Below are positions 43,579-55,620 of a DNA stretch of 64,000 nucleotides, in pieces. Location: positions 70,392,647-70,456,646 of the forward strand of contig NC_051069.1 of NCBI RefSeq assembly GCF_004664715.2. Direction: 5' to 3'. A model generated the notes under the pieces. It ran no database searches and had not been told where the DNA came from. It was given only the letters and a program-made list of their open reading frames with translations. Position 1 is the first letter of the stretch, and every line of letters starts with the position of its first letter. Both the position numbers and the translations under genes were made by a program. This stretch comes from Peromyscus leucopus. Lineage: Eukaryota; Chordata; Mammalia; Rodentia; Cricetidae.

Positions 43579-45879
43579 AAGTTAAAAATTAGTTTTTATT
43601 AAAATTTTTTGAATATTTCCAAGATGGAATCTTATCAGGGCCACCATCTGGACACTTTTTAGTTGTGTGGCTTCAATAGACATGTTGTTGGGGCTTATAT
43701 GGACAAAACTATATGCCACCATACCTTTTTTATGAGGCTTTGTTGTTATGCTTTAGGAACTACAACTCCAACAATCCTAGGAAGTTACCAAGTCCTTGGG
43801 CCGGCATTATCATTTAAGAACTACAACACCCAGAATTCCAGGAAATTACCTGGTCGCTAGGCAGGCTCTATCTTTTAAGAACTATTTTAATTAATGAATC
43901 TACCTATAGATAAATTTGAGTCCATTTTTGTATGTCATTTAGCATTATAGGTAGCTACTCTGTCCCTTATATTAGGGAGCTTACTTTGTCTGTTTTGGTT
44001 TTGTTTGTTTTGTTCTGTTTGGTTTTTGTTTGTTGTTTTTTGATTTTTTTTTTTTAATTTTTGACTTAACCTATCTAGAACCTGTTATGGGGGCAAGGAT
44101 CAAGCTTTTCTTAGCTGCTTCCAGCTGAACTGAGGCATAGGTTGTCAGAGACCTGGAAGGCTGAAAAGCTAGATAGGGGGAGGGGCATTTATCAGAAGCA
44201 TCTGATTAGCTGCTCCAGGTGAAGGGACTGAGAACATATCAGCTGGACTAGTTCATATTAGCTTTTAGTTAGTTCAGAGCTTAGTAGTTTGTAGTTTGTA
44301 GGCATTTCCTGGATGGTGAATGTTAGCCAGGTAGAAGTCTTTTAAGATCTAGACTGGACAGAAGTTAAAATTTAGGAGCTTAAGAAAAAATTCTTATATT
44401 TGGAATCCTTTTTGCTTGATTTGTTGATAGGTGGATCTAAGCCTTATGACTTTGATTCCTTGAAGCATATATAAATTTTAGTTTACCAAAGGAGATAAAA
44501 GTTTTAGATATATTAGCATTACCCTTTTTTTGAGATTCACATTGTAGAAAAGGCAGTTAATTGGTGTCTGTAAAACAGCTGGAACAGATTTACAGCTTGG
44601 GATCACAGCAAGGCCTATGGCTTTGGGTTAAAAAGCATAAACATTTTTCCCTATGTCCAGAGAGACGGATATCAATTGGACAGAGATGTCTTTAGTCCAG
44701 TGAGAAGTACTTTTAAGTCTATATTTAGAGGAAAACCAAAGGAAACTTAAAACCTTGAGTTTCTGACTAAATAATATGTAGTCAGTGTTTTCGGAGCTAG
44801 ATTAATAGTTTATCAGAACTCCATTAGTTAATGCTAAAACTTTGAACTTTTAACATCTTAGTATAATAATAGCATAGTGAGGGAAAGAAATCTGAAACAT
44901 TTTTATATACTTTAAGTCATCTTTTATATAAATTATATCCTTTCAAGTATTTCAAAAACACCCTTTTTAGGTCTTCACAATCCAGATCTTAATGTCCTCA
45001 GACTTCTATAACTTGCATTTACATACCTTAATAACTTTTAATTAATAACTTGCATTTAAATACTTCAGTTACTTTCTTATCAAAATTTCAGCTTTCATAT
45101 CCTCAGACCTTTATAGCTTGCATTTATATACCTTAATACACCTTCTTAGACCCTAAGACATTTTCTTAGATCCTCACAACTTAAGATTTAAACTTCACAA
45201 TGCTTTTATAGATTTAACCAATTTTTAACCAAATCTAATAAAATGAATTTGTAAATTTGAAGGAGTAGAATGTCTACATAAACCAAGTTTAATATTTTTG
45301 GCTATTATGTTTCAGTCTCTGTGCTAAGAGGCATAGCCTGACATGGGACATAGAGGGACTTTTAAACATTCTTGAATCTAGAGAAGGGGAGAGCCAGACC
45401 CCAAGTCTAGAAACAGCTTTTTAATAAAATAGAACACTAAAAATATCTTTAGTGTTCTCTGCACCAAAAGAATATATCAACCTCTGTTAACCCGGATTCA
45501 GTGACCAGATAGCTCAGAGGCATATTCTGAGGCAGAGACAGAGATATCTAACAAATTCTCCTCTTCATTCCATGTTTAAACAGCATTTACGAACACACCA
45601 GAACACACAAACAGATGAATAGACAAACTTTCTAATGACACAGCTTTCTTAGGAAGTGGACAAATAAAAACTTCCCATTTGAGAGATATTTTGTTACAAA
45701 TTATATAGATTTTGAACCTTGCCTTAATGGGTATCTATAGATCCTTAGATAAGAATTAATAGTATAATTTTAAGATAGAGAAAAAAAGATTTTTAGTGGG
45801 TTTTTAAGAATTTTTTTAACCAGAATTGTAAGTTTTGGGAGAGAGAGGTGGGAAGCACTATTGTGGAAGTGCCCTGTGC
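43574..45879. other. Unassigned segment, probably repeat-derived
   Basis: A poly-T/TG-rich stretch lies at 43985-44060. The remainder has no coding frame. Degenerate units of about 105 bp near 44970-45180 and a hairpin at 45431-45458 suggest a repeat, but I cannot name it. Confidence 0.35.
45431..45458. repeat. Perfect 11-bp inverted repeat, 6-nt loop
   Basis: AGAACACTAAA (45431-45441) and TTTAGTGTTCT (45448-45458) are exactly complementary around AATATC. Confidence 0.85.
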
Positions 45880-46880
45880 CCAGTGGTGGCTGGTTGCCAG
45901 TTGGGAAAACATTACAACAATTTTTCCTTTGCCAGCAGCTATCACTTGAAAATAGCCTCTTGGTTATGGGTGGGACTTTGTGTCTGCTTCTGCCTCTCAG
46001 TGCTGGGATTTTGTCTGGTTTGAATCTGTGCAGGTCTTGTGCATCCTGTCACAGTCTTTGTTAGTTCATATGTGCATCAGTCCTGTTGTGTATGGAAAAC
46101 ATGGGTTCCTTGAAGTCATATACCACCTCTGGGTTTTAAAGTCTGTCTACCTTTTCTTTTGCATACACCTTATTGATAAAGACACCATTTAGGGCTGAGT
46201 GACCAACATCTCTCAATCTCTTTATATTGCCAGGTTGTGGATTTCTTTAGTAATTGCAATCTACTGCCAGAAGAGCTTCTCTGATGATGGCTAAGCAATG
46301 TTCTGATCAATAGGTAAGCCAACATACCATTAGGAATCATTTTGTTGTTGTGTTCCTTTAGCAGAATAGTAGTAGTGCTAGTGTTAGGTTTCCTCCTAGG
46401 TCCATTTCCTTTGAAGCCTCAGGTTCTCGGTCCCTTTAGCAGTGTCAGATATGGGTTCCATCTCATAGAGTGAGCCTTAAATCCAAGCATATGGGTTTGA
46501 TATTCCCATAACATTTGTGCCACTATTGTACTAGTTAATTAGGGTTTGTAGCTGGGTGATATTTGTGATTACTCTTCTCCTCCAGTAGTATGCAGAGTGC
46601 CTTCTAGTATCATGAGCATTATTAGTCAGTAGGGGTAAGGGCATCTAATTGAGCACTACCTTGATTTCTTCAGGTTTGATGACATAATGAAGTGATGTCA
46701 TCAACAATAGGTCTTTACCTTCAGATATGTACAATAACCAATATCTTTGGCCATAGCCTGTACTGTTTAGTCAACAACTCAACCAGTTATAACCAACTAT
46801 TAGCATGAGAGGTTCCCATAAAAGACACTGAGATTTTAAATTACCTTTTTAAAAGTCATGCCAACAAGAAGAAAGACAGA
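45880..46880 (-). mobile_element. Old L1 (Lx-like) 3' UTR, long fragment
   Basis: Words such as 'gttcatatgtgcatcagtcc', 'gtcagatatgggttccatct', 'ataacatttgtgccactatt' and 'ataaaagacactgagatttt' occur in the order of the reverse complement of the old rodent L1 3' UTR. No ORF is expected or seen. Confidence 0.75.
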
Positions 46881-47042
46881 CATGGCGTCATAATGGTGAA
46901 TGATGAGATCTTCAGGGGATCAAGAGCAGAGGTTTTAGCTAAGAGATTCCCATTTATTTCAACTTACAAATAAGCTGATATTAAAAACATTAAGATGCAA
47001 AATGCTCTTCCTGTATTTTAGAAGAACACCATCTAGAACATG

Positions 47043-47540
47043 TGGAGCACGAATTGCTAGAAGGTCTTATTAATAAAAACAAACCCGGAGCCAAATATTG
47101 GGGTGAACACTGAAAGATCAGAGAAACAGAACAGGCCACAGCTAACCTCACCTTGCCAACTCCTCAGCCTATCTTGTTTCCTCAAACTGAAAGCTTCTGT
47201 GTCCTCATCCGAATGAATTTCAGCTGAACTGCTGCTAAAAGCCTAAAAGTTTGACAGACTCTAGATCCTAGTTTTTATGCCTTATATATCTTTCTGCTTC
47301 CTGCCATCACTTCCTGGGATTAAAGGTGTGTGTCACTATGCCTGGCTGTTTCCAGTGTGACTTTGAACTCATAGAGATCTGGATGGATCTCTGCCTCCAG
47401 AATGCTAGGATTAAAGGTGTGTGTGGCACCATTTTCTGGCCTCTATGTCTATCTAGCGGCTGTTCTGTTCTCTGACCCCAGATAAGTTTATTAAGGTGCA
47501 CAATATATTGGGGGGTGGATGACGACACAATATCACCACA
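47043..47540 (-). mobile_element. LTR-like repeat, family B copy 3
   Basis: On the minus strand it starts TGTGGTGATATTG at 47540, with AATAAA shortly after, then two B1-like 'acctttaatcc' units and a 'gatatataaggcataaaaac' TATA-like stretch. It ends near 'aattcgtgctcca'. The flanking 6-mers aacatg (47037-47042) and aacatt (47541-47546) agree in 5 of 6 positions, supporting a class II-type insertion. Confidence 0.82.
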
Positions 47541-47675
47541 AACATTGGGTTAGATAAAAGGCAGGGGCCATCAATGGAACCTTAGTCAATACACAACAAT
47601 AACAAAGACTTCTCTGGGGACCTTGGAGAGGTGTCTGGAGTTAAAGGACAAATTTAGCCAGGCGGGGGTGCCTCT

Positions 47676-47691
47676 CCCCCCCCCCCCCCCC
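47676..47691. repeat. (C)16 homopolymer
   Basis: Uninterrupted C run. Confidence 0.95.
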
Positions 47692-47736
47692 GCTCCCGTT
47701 GGTTGGGGTCCACTTCCTTTGTTGTTGGCCAGTTTT

Positions 47737-47893
47737 TTTTTTTTTTGGTTTTTCGAGACAGGGTTTCTCTGTGTAGCTTTGCGCCTTTCCTGGAACTCAC
47801 TTGGTAGTCCAGGCTGGCCTTGAACTCACAGAGATCCGCCTGGCTCTGCCTCCCAAGTGCTGGGATTAAAGGCGTGCGCCACCACCGCCCGGC
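47737..47893 (-). mobile_element. Young B1 SINE with exact TSD
   Basis: Near-consensus antisense B1 with the cricetid-type word 'gtagctttgcgcctttcctg'. An exact 13-bp target-site duplication, gttggccagtttt, lies at 47724-47736 and 47894-47906. It is the youngest-looking B1 in the window. Confidence 0.97.
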
Positions 47894-47906
47894 GTTGGCC
47901 AGTTTT

Positions 47907-48728
47907 CAAAGAATAAGTACAAAGGAAATGAAGGAACGAGGCACGAGGATCAGCCATCATGGCAAGTTCTGAGAAGACAGCAGGATCCTTATGTAAATAG
48001 AAGTTTTACTAGGTTTAGTAGGAATTAAAACATTTGAATAAATATTTTACAAGGTAGGAGAGATGAAGAGATTTGAATTCTTTGTCATAAACAAGTTTTA
48101 TAATATTTGTTAGGAAAGGCTCATATTTAATGTTTCTAACATTATTAAATAAAAATTATACTGATGCTTCTTAAATAATTATGAAGAATTTAAATCAACA
48201 CTATTATAATATCTCTATCCTCTATAAACATTTTAAGGGAATTCCTATCCTTAACTGAGATGTTGATGTAAGGCAAAGAACCTGGGCTCCCCTTTGAATC
48301 TAACACTGACAATTAGGGATGTACAGTCAACGAGGTGGAGAATAGTGGGTAGAAAGTTACTATGAGGTGGCACCCAAGGTAGGATTCTTGCTATAATGAT
48401 CTAAAGATCTCCTTGCAAAGCAAGGGCCTCATCATTAAAGATGGGGGATGAAGAAATTGATCAGATTACCAAGGCTAATTAGATATGCAGGTGGAGGGAT
48501 GCTCAGGGAAAAAGATAAAACACTGTGATAGTCACACCAAAAACAAGATGGAGGTCAGGACAAAGCCTGCCAAGAAGCATACAGTCAGGGACTTGCCAAA
48601 ATATTGATCAAGAGAGGGGTTTTGTCAAACTGAACAAAGAGAGGATAGATGGATTAAAGGATGAATATAAGGAAAAGTTGTTAAAACCATTGATTGGTGA
48701 CTGTTTTAGCCTGTTCAAGAGGAGGGAC
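47907..48728. other. Unique DNA, no gene seen
   Basis: No repeat, exon or RNA gene recognised. Confidence 0.5.
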
Positions 48729-48961
<233 letters not shown>

Positions 48962-49025
48962 TAGATAGATAGAAGGAAGAAATAAAGGAAAGGAGGACAA
49001 AAAAGAAAGAAAAAAAGGAAAGAAA

Positions 49026-50142
49026 AGCTCTTATTCAAAGCTGATTTGTTAGCACAAACTATCGATATTTCATTTGCCAAAAATGATTTGTAAGACAGAC
49101 AAATATCAAATGTCACCCACATATTTCCTGTTAAGGAAAAAATACTCCTGTCAGAGAGTCCTGTGAAACACTGCAATTATGAAGGAATACCGTGGTATGC
49201 GAACAGTAAAACCGGAGCAGGGCCAGGAAAATACCAAAGTCTGTTTACAGATCCAATGATTACAGGAACTTCAAAACTAATTAATAAAAATTAATCATTA
49301 GTTGCAATGTTTCCTTCAAGATTCCATGTTTAACTACATTTTTATTTGAGGTGTGATCTCATGGCCAGCAGAGGAATTTGTTCCATTCTTCTGCTTGGAT
49401 TCATTGCTTTCCTGTACTCTCTCTCTTTTGTTCTAGTTTAAGGAGTGGGGAAGAGAAGGTAAGAGAAAGGAAGGGAGGAGTGGGTGGGAGAATGGAAAAA
49501 AAATTAAAATGTAAGGAATTTGTTTCTTACACCAAAAGGCAGCCAACATTCTTTCAAAAGTAAGTAAAAGGCACTGTTACAGGCAACACATGGATTTGTC
49601 CTGGCAGCCCTAATATGGTGATATAATTCTTTTAATCACCTCGAGAAGTAGATGATTAGAATTGCCATTGTAATTGTTTGTTTCTACAGACACCCCTTTA
49701 ACTCATTCAGAAAACTTGATTTTTTTACAGCTACTTATTGTCTGTTCAAACCCACTAACTTCCTATCCAGTCTGCCTGTCCCCTTGCAGTTAAGGTATTA
49801 ACTGCTCCCACAACATCGTGTTTCAGGCAGAGCACAGTGAAAGAGCTTCCATGCTCCTAGTTCTCACCAGCAGACAGCCCTAAGGATTTGAAAGTTCAGT
49901 TCTCTGATGTCTGAAGGGGTTTTTGAAGAGGGAAGAGCCTAATCTTAGATTAGTGACTACATATTTACAGGGCTTTCAGAAATCAACACTCTCATTCCCA
50001 GTCATCTTGGTACTTCCTTTGAAATGCAGGAGAAACAAAATCATCAGGTAACAAGTCAAAGGCACTTACATACTTGTGGCAAGGATGTTTTAGCTACAGT
50101 ACTTGGGTGTGTCTCTCTCTCAATCTCTATCTCTATCTCTGA
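49026..50142. other. Unique DNA, no gene seen
   Basis: No repeat, exon or RNA gene recognised. Confidence 0.5.
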
Positions 50143-50316
50143 CATAGGGTTTCTCTGTGTAGCCCAGGCTGTCCTTGAACTCACTGTTGACCAGGCTGGC
50201 CTTGAACTCTGAGATCCACCTGTCTCTGCCTCCAGAATGCTGGGATTAAAGGCTTGCACCACCACCACCACCACCACCACCACCACCACCACCACCACCA
50301 CCACCACCACCCAGCT
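50143..50316 (-). mobile_element. B1 SINE with expanded (CCA)n
   Basis: Antisense B1 ('gggtttctctgtgtagccca', 'gctgggattaaaggcttgca') in which the normal short 'ccaccac' box has grown to about 18 CCA units (50257-50311). Confidence 0.93.
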
Positions 50317-50410
50317 ATGGCTCCACCCTCAACTAAAAATATAATAATAGCATTAATAAAATACTAAAAACAGTATTCTTAAGTTTCAGAATTAAAAAAG
50401 AAAAAAAGAT

Positions 50411-50487
50411 TTAGTGTTGAGATGACCCAGTGGGTAAAGTGACTGCTATGAACGTATAAGGACTTGAGTTCAGATCCTGAGACTATC

Positions 50488-50523
<36 letters not shown>

Positions 50524-50645
50524 ATCCTGGCATGGTGGGTGGTTCATTCTGTAGCCTCATGCTGTGGACATGGAGACCAGCAGATCTCTAAGGTGCCACT
50601 GGCCAGCTCATACAGCCAACATGGCAAGCCCTAGGATCCCTTAGA
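50411..50645 (+). mobile_element. B4-type SINE with internal poly-A expansion
   Basis: The tRNA-like left part ('gacccagtgggtaaagtgac', 'gacttgagttcagatcctga') and the B1-like right part ('cctggcatggtgggtggttc', 'ggagaccagcagatctctaa') are separated by an A run of about 33 at 50489-50522, where B4 normally has a short A-rich linker. Confidence 0.8.
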
Positions 50646-50974
50646 AACCCTTTTAAAAAAGGAAGGGAGGATAGATAAATCTTGGACCTCTAAATAAGCA
50701 TGTATAGGTGAGCGTACTTAAGCACACCCATGTACACTGCATGTTAGAAACAAAGACAGACAAAATATAAAATTCTCACAAAAAGAAAATTGGAATAACA
50801 AAAGAAAAACTTCATGAAGATACAACGTATCAAAGAGGGAAAAGCAAAACTCTTATAGCTCATAATGTGACAAAGGCAGCATCCCTTTGCATTTGGATGC
50901 GTGCTCTATGCCTCAGCCATCCTTATGCAATCTTTATGGGCAACCCTTGGGCACTTGGATGCTTAGGACAGGAT
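50646..50974. other. No gene seen
   Basis: No repeat, exon or RNA gene recognised. Confidence 0.45.
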
Positions 50975-51830
50975 GACACAGCATTAATCCATGGTGGTCA
51001 GTTAAGATGCAGGGTGCTATTTCAATTTTCTTGTATCTGTTTAGACTTGTTTTGTGTCTAAGTATATGGTCAATTTGGGAGAAAGTTCCATGAGCTCCTG
51101 GGAAGGTATATTCTTTTGTGTTTGGGTGAAATGTTCTGTAAATAACTGTTAGGTACACTTGGTTTAGATGTCATTTAGCTTCAGAATTTCTTTGTTTAGG
51201 TTTTGTTTAGATGAACTGTCTATTGGCAAGAGTGTAGTATGAAGTCACCCACTATCACCACCTGAGGGTCAATACATGATTTTAGCTGTAGTAGTGTTTC
51301 TTTTACGAACTTGGGTACCCTTGTGTTTCCTGTATAAATGTTTAAAATTGTAATATCCTCTTGATGGATTTTTATTTTGCTGATTATATAGTGTCCTTTC
51401 TTATGTCTTCTGATTAGTGTTGGTTTGAGGTCTATTTTACCACATATAAAAATGGCTATACCATGTTGCTTCTCAGGTTCATTTGTTTCTGGTATTTTTT
51501 CCATCCTTTTACTCTAAGGTGATATCTATCCCTTGATGGTAAGGTATGTTTCTTAGATGCAGAAGAAGTATATATTACGATTTTTAAAATACAATTGATT
51601 TGTCTTTGTATTTTTATGATGGAATTGAGACTATTAATGTTGAGACTTATCAATGAGGAGTGTCTAAGGATCCCTGTCATTTTGTTAAAGAGGTTGGGCT
51701 TTTTCCCCCTCTTTTGATTTTCTGGTCTGAACCTCTTCAGGTGGATATTTTCCTTATAGTGCCTTCTGTAGAGCTGGATTTGTAGATAGATTGACTGTAT
51801 TTGGTTTTATCATGGGACATTGTGGAGGGA
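50975..51830 (-). pseudogene. L1 ORF2 endonuclease-domain fragment
   Basis: The minus strand carries the N-terminal endonuclease of L1 ORF2p, which nicks target DNA. The legible order is the start region ('SLISLNINSLNSIIK', near 51650), 'RDRYHLRVKGWKKY', 'DITILNIYTGNTRVPKFVKE', 'VIVGDF' (near 51240), 'YRTFHPNTKEYTF', and the C-terminal 'SQIDHILRHK' and 'TDHHGL' motifs (near 50990-51060). The active-site words GDF and DHH are visible, but the residue after GDF is not the usual Asn, and stops and frame shifts separate the blocks. The interval 51690-51830 extends it upstream toward the ORF1/ORF2 boundary. It is an old, dead fragment with no reverse transcriptase. Confidence 0.83.
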
Positions 51831-52031
51831 TGAGAGGGTCCACAGGAGGAAGGAGAGCTGAGTCTCTCATGAGGATATGCTGAGTCCTCAGAGAATGGGG
51901 AAAGAGAGGGAAGACAGGCTCCTGCAGGTGGTCTGCTACAGGCATGGAGATGAGACTGGGAAATTACAAGTAGAAGACAGGACAGAGAATAAAGATCACC
52001 TACTTGATTCCCTGGCCTTTCCTCTGCGTAT
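51831..52031. other. Unassigned, possibly LTR-derived
   Basis: Purine-rich sequence with an AATAAA at about 51988. It could be a fragment of an ERV LTR, but no partner copy is in the window. Confidence 0.3.
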
Positions 52032-52037
52032 TAATTA

Positions 52038-52445
52038 TGGTGGTATTTTATTTGTACTGAAATGTGATTTTAATTGTATGTTAATAAATAAAGTTGCCCT
52101 GTGGTCAGAGCTATTAGAGCCATAGCAAGAGCGTGGTGGTTAGAAGAGCTAGGTAGATTTCTGTGTGTTCAGGGATACAGCCAGTATTGGAGACATATGC
52201 CTTTAAGACCTGGAGGGCTGTACTTACAGGCAGTGACGAGGCAGTCATGTGTTTGGGTTTACAACCAATGAGAAGGCAGAACAGAAAGACTATTTAAAGA
52301 CAGACACACAGGAAGTAGCTCTCTTTCGGGGAAGCTAGGAGCACTGCAGGAGGTAAGATTTTAGCTCCGCGCTATGACCTCTTGGCTTTCTCTTTTACAT
52401 CGGTTCTGTGTTTCTTATTTTAATAAGATGGTTGGTTACATCTAC
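52038..52445 (+). mobile_element. LTR-like repeat, family B-related copy 4
   Basis: It begins TGGTGGTATTTTATTTG, with AATAAATAAAG about 50 bp in, one B1-like 'atgcctttaagacctgg' unit, and a 'gactatttaaagacag' TATA-like stretch. It ends 'gttggttacatctac'. The flanks aatta (52033-52037 and 52446-52450) are an exact 5-bp duplication, or 6 bp if the ends shift by one. Confidence 0.72.
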
Positions 52446-52915
52446 AATTAATGGCTGAGACAAGGGGAGGGGGTGAGGGAGGAAGACTGTAAGAGAAGGT
52501 CAGTGTCAACACTGGGCTTTTTAGCCGAAGCTTTGAAAGTAAGAAGGATCTTGCCTGATGTTCTAAAAGTCCTAAATGGTGACAAATGTCAATACAAACT
52601 ACTATAATAAGAAAAATTATCAGCAGTAACAGGAGAAAGAAAACCTTTCTATGATTAAAAAAAAAATTAAAGAAATTTATGTCTCTAAATTCGGTTCTAC
52701 AGAGGATAGTAGAATAGATGCTTATCTGAAGAGAGATTAACATTCCAAAGTGGGCACAAGGAATATGTAATCTCAGAACAGTGAAGCAAGAAAGATCTGA
52801 GAAAGCAAGAGCAAACAAAAAAACAAATAAGTTCTTAGACATTTGAAAGATGGTCTGTATTCAAACCAACTTCTTTTTAATTGTGACATTTATTTTTCAA
52901 AAGAATGTGCTTCTT

Positions 52916-53087
52916 TTTGTTGTTGTTGTTTTGTTTTGTTTTGTTTTCCGAGACGGTTTTTCTGTGTAGTTTTGGTGCCTGTCCTGTATCTCGCTCTGTA
53001 GACAAGGCTGGCCTTGAACTCACAGAGATCCCCCTGCCTCTGCCTTCTGGTGCTGGGATTAAAGGCATGCACCACCACCACCTGGCT
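52916..53087 (-). mobile_element. B1 SINE with exact TSD
   Basis: Antisense B1 with a TG/T-rich tail. An exact 14-bp target-site duplication, agaatgtgcttctt, lies at 52902-52915 and 53088-53101. Confidence 0.97.
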
Positions 53088-53280
53088 AGAATGTGCTTCT
53101 TAAATCTTTATAGATTCACTAAAATTTGAAAAAAGGCACACAAACATATAGGTAATTCATATTTAAAAATACTAAACAAGTTAAAAACTAATCAATGTAA
53201 TGGATAAGATGACAAAAAAGAGGTACAATATATAGGATGGATCAGGATGGCTTTCTAGAGGGAGCAAGAACTGACTTAAG

Positions 53281-53627
53281 TGTGGATGCCCACAGAGGTT
53301 TCCTAGTGAGATCTGAGCTTGCTTTACCCAGCAGGGCTGCATTAGAGAATGAATTGACCATGGGCATGGTTACTAAGTGAATGGAAGGGTCTATACTTGG
53401 CTGAGCTAGGGGAAATCTTTTGCTCCACCCCTTGGCATTCCTATAAATAGCCCTTTAGAAGAGACCGGAGAGGCCACTGAATAAGGATCTAGGCCCCTCC
53501 AAGGCTATTCTGTGTTTCTCTCTGTTTCTCTCCCCTCTATCCTTCTATCTAATATCTCTTATCCCTCTCTCCTCAAGAGTACCTTGTCATAAAATGTGGG
53601 AGCTGATCTCCCAGCTGGGTTCCCACA
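53281..53627 (+). mobile_element. Solo LTR, family C copy 2
   Basis: TGTGGATGCC...TTCCCACA, 347 bp, with a TATAAATA box near 53440 and an AATAAG poly-A-like signal near 53480. Target-site duplications cttaag (53275-53280) and tttaag (53628-53633) match in 5 of 6. It shares layout with 42389-42728, including 'tctgagcttgctttacccag'. No internal viral sequence adjoins. Confidence 0.85.
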
Positions 53628-53633
53628 TTTAAG

Positions 53634-54189
53634 AGTTAGATGAGACAGCCCCTTGGAAATGTGTGTTTCTACAATGAACAAGAAGAAAAGCAAGAATGTG
53701 CACAAAACCAGAGCAAATTTGTATTATGTAATAGGGTCCAGAGCAAATTTGTATTATATAATAGGTTAGGAGACTATACTAAGTGAATTACTAAAAATAT
53801 ATTAACAACTAAGTCAGGGACTTTCATTTTCCCTCTCCAGGCAGCTTATACTAACTAAACAATCATGGAAGTTTCTTGATAGGAATATGGGAAATGTTGC
53901 TTTTTATTTATGTTTTTAATTTACTTACCTGTTTTAATTTGGTACATACTTACTTTACACAATGACTGATATCATAAAGACATTGTCTTTCAAGTGTGTC
54001 ATATACGTACTTTGACAGTACTGATGACTCATATACTCTACTTTCTCTTCTGCTTGCTTCTTTGCCAAAACAGTATCACTTCAATGTTCATGTCATATAC
54101 TTATATATGAACCTTGAAATATACATGTGTATATATAAAGTATATGTATATAACTATAGATATGTTTATCAAGATCTTTGATTCCATAT
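53634..54189. other. Unique DNA, no gene seen
   Basis: A 20-bp word, 'ccagagcaaatttgtattat', occurs twice in tandem at about 53708 and 53738 (30-bp period). Confidence 0.5.
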
Positions 54190-54640
54190 CTGTGAGTGAA
54201 GGTATGCAATATATGCTTTAGTCTGGGTTATTTTGTTCAATATGATGATCTTTAGCTGTATACACTTCCCTACAAATGTCATAATTTTGTTTTTCTTTAT
54301 CAATGAGGAAAATTACATTGTGCACACATACTACCTCTTCTATACACAGACCCTGTTCACAGATACCTAGGTTCATTGCATGTTAGCTGTATGAGTAGTG
54401 ATATACTAAACATGGAAGTCAAAGTATTTCTGTGATATGTAGACTTAGAGTCACTCATGTATACAACCAAGTGTAGTCTGGCTGGGTCATATGAAAGTTC
54501 TTTTTCTAGTTCTTGAGAAAATTCTCTAATTATCTGGTCTCTGCAATTATGCTGTTTCTTTTCTGGATAATTGTATGTTCTGGGGAAAGCAGAAACTGTG
54601 CTGTGTTGTTGAAACTTTGCTTTCTGCACCATTCTTTGTG
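54190..54640 (-). mobile_element. Old L1 ORF2 C-terminal fragment
   Basis: Diverged words 'gtctgggttattttgttcaa', 'ccctacaaatgtcataattt', 'gtctggctgggtcatatgaa' follow the reverse complement of the ORF2 C-terminal region, the same layout as 5690-6240. No frame survives. Confidence 0.65.
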
Positions 54641-55399
54641 GATTTTTGATCAGGCAGAGGGTATGATAACACCAGGGATATTTTAGTCTTTAGGTACTGG
54701 TTAAGAGATGTAAGCAAACTTCTACTGGCATCTGAGACCCTAACATCTTTAGTCACTTCTTTGTCCACTTCTAGGAAGTTAGTGAGTCTCACTCCAGTAT
54801 AGGGCTAAGACCAGATTTTCAACATGCAGACATCATATTGTATGGACTCAGAGTTTTCCTCCATCTTCCTAGAGGTATTCATATGTCAAAACTCAGAGAA
54901 AAGTCCCATGTAGCTGCCCTAGATTCTCAGAGTAGCTAACCTTATAAAAATGGCTCCTTGTCACTGTACCTGTGAAAAGCTCAGAAGAGGATTTCCCCAA
55001 CACCTATATGTACCATATGTAGGTGAAACCAAAGTTCTAGTGGGATTGGACCAAAGATTTGTTTGGCAACATATCTACTGTTGGTTGTATTTTTGGAGAG
55101 TCTGTTTTTCTTTCTACTTTTCCCTTGGTTTTCACCCCTGTGTTTGCCTGATACATGCATCTGCTGTGGGGTTTCAGTCTTTAGTACTGTCATCAATAGC
55201 TGGGGTGGAGACATCATTCCATGCTGCTGTAACATGGACTTTGACTCAGACCTGTACTAAGGTAAAACTGGATTCCTGACTTCACCAGAGGGGAAAAATA
55301 GGCAAGATAGTACAGCAGAGTTGGAGTTTGTTAAATGACTATTTATTTACTCGGTATGTGCATATAGCAAATGCACTTGAACATGAAGAGAAAATATTG
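54641..55399. other. Unique DNA, no gene seen
   Basis: A 109-codon plus-strand frame (54950-55279) has no recognisable domain and is overlapped by an antisense frame. I treat it as chance. Confidence 0.4.
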
Positions 55400-55620
55400 G
55401 CTGTCTGTCAATATGGCTTTCTGCCTCCTTACTTTGAGAAAGTGTTTCTAAATCTAAAACACATCTTTTCAGCTGGATGCACTGACCACTAAGTTCTCAT
55501 CTCCCATCATGCTGAGGTTACAGGTATGAGCATACATGTTTGGTTTTTAACTTGGTTCTGGTAATGTAGATCAAGAGTTTTTTACCCACTGAAATGTATC
55601 TCTATCCCTAGGAGACATTA
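55400..55620 (-). mobile_element. Decayed B4-type SINE
   Basis: 'ctcccatcatgctgaggtta', 'aggtatgagcatacatgttt', 'aacttggttctggtaatgta' and 'ttttacccactgaaatgtat' follow the antisense B4 order. Confidence 0.65.

Noticed and set aside
50257..50311. Regular CCA array considered as CRISPR-like or coding repeat
   Set aside because: Simple trinucleotide repeat inside a B1 SINE, with no unique spacers.
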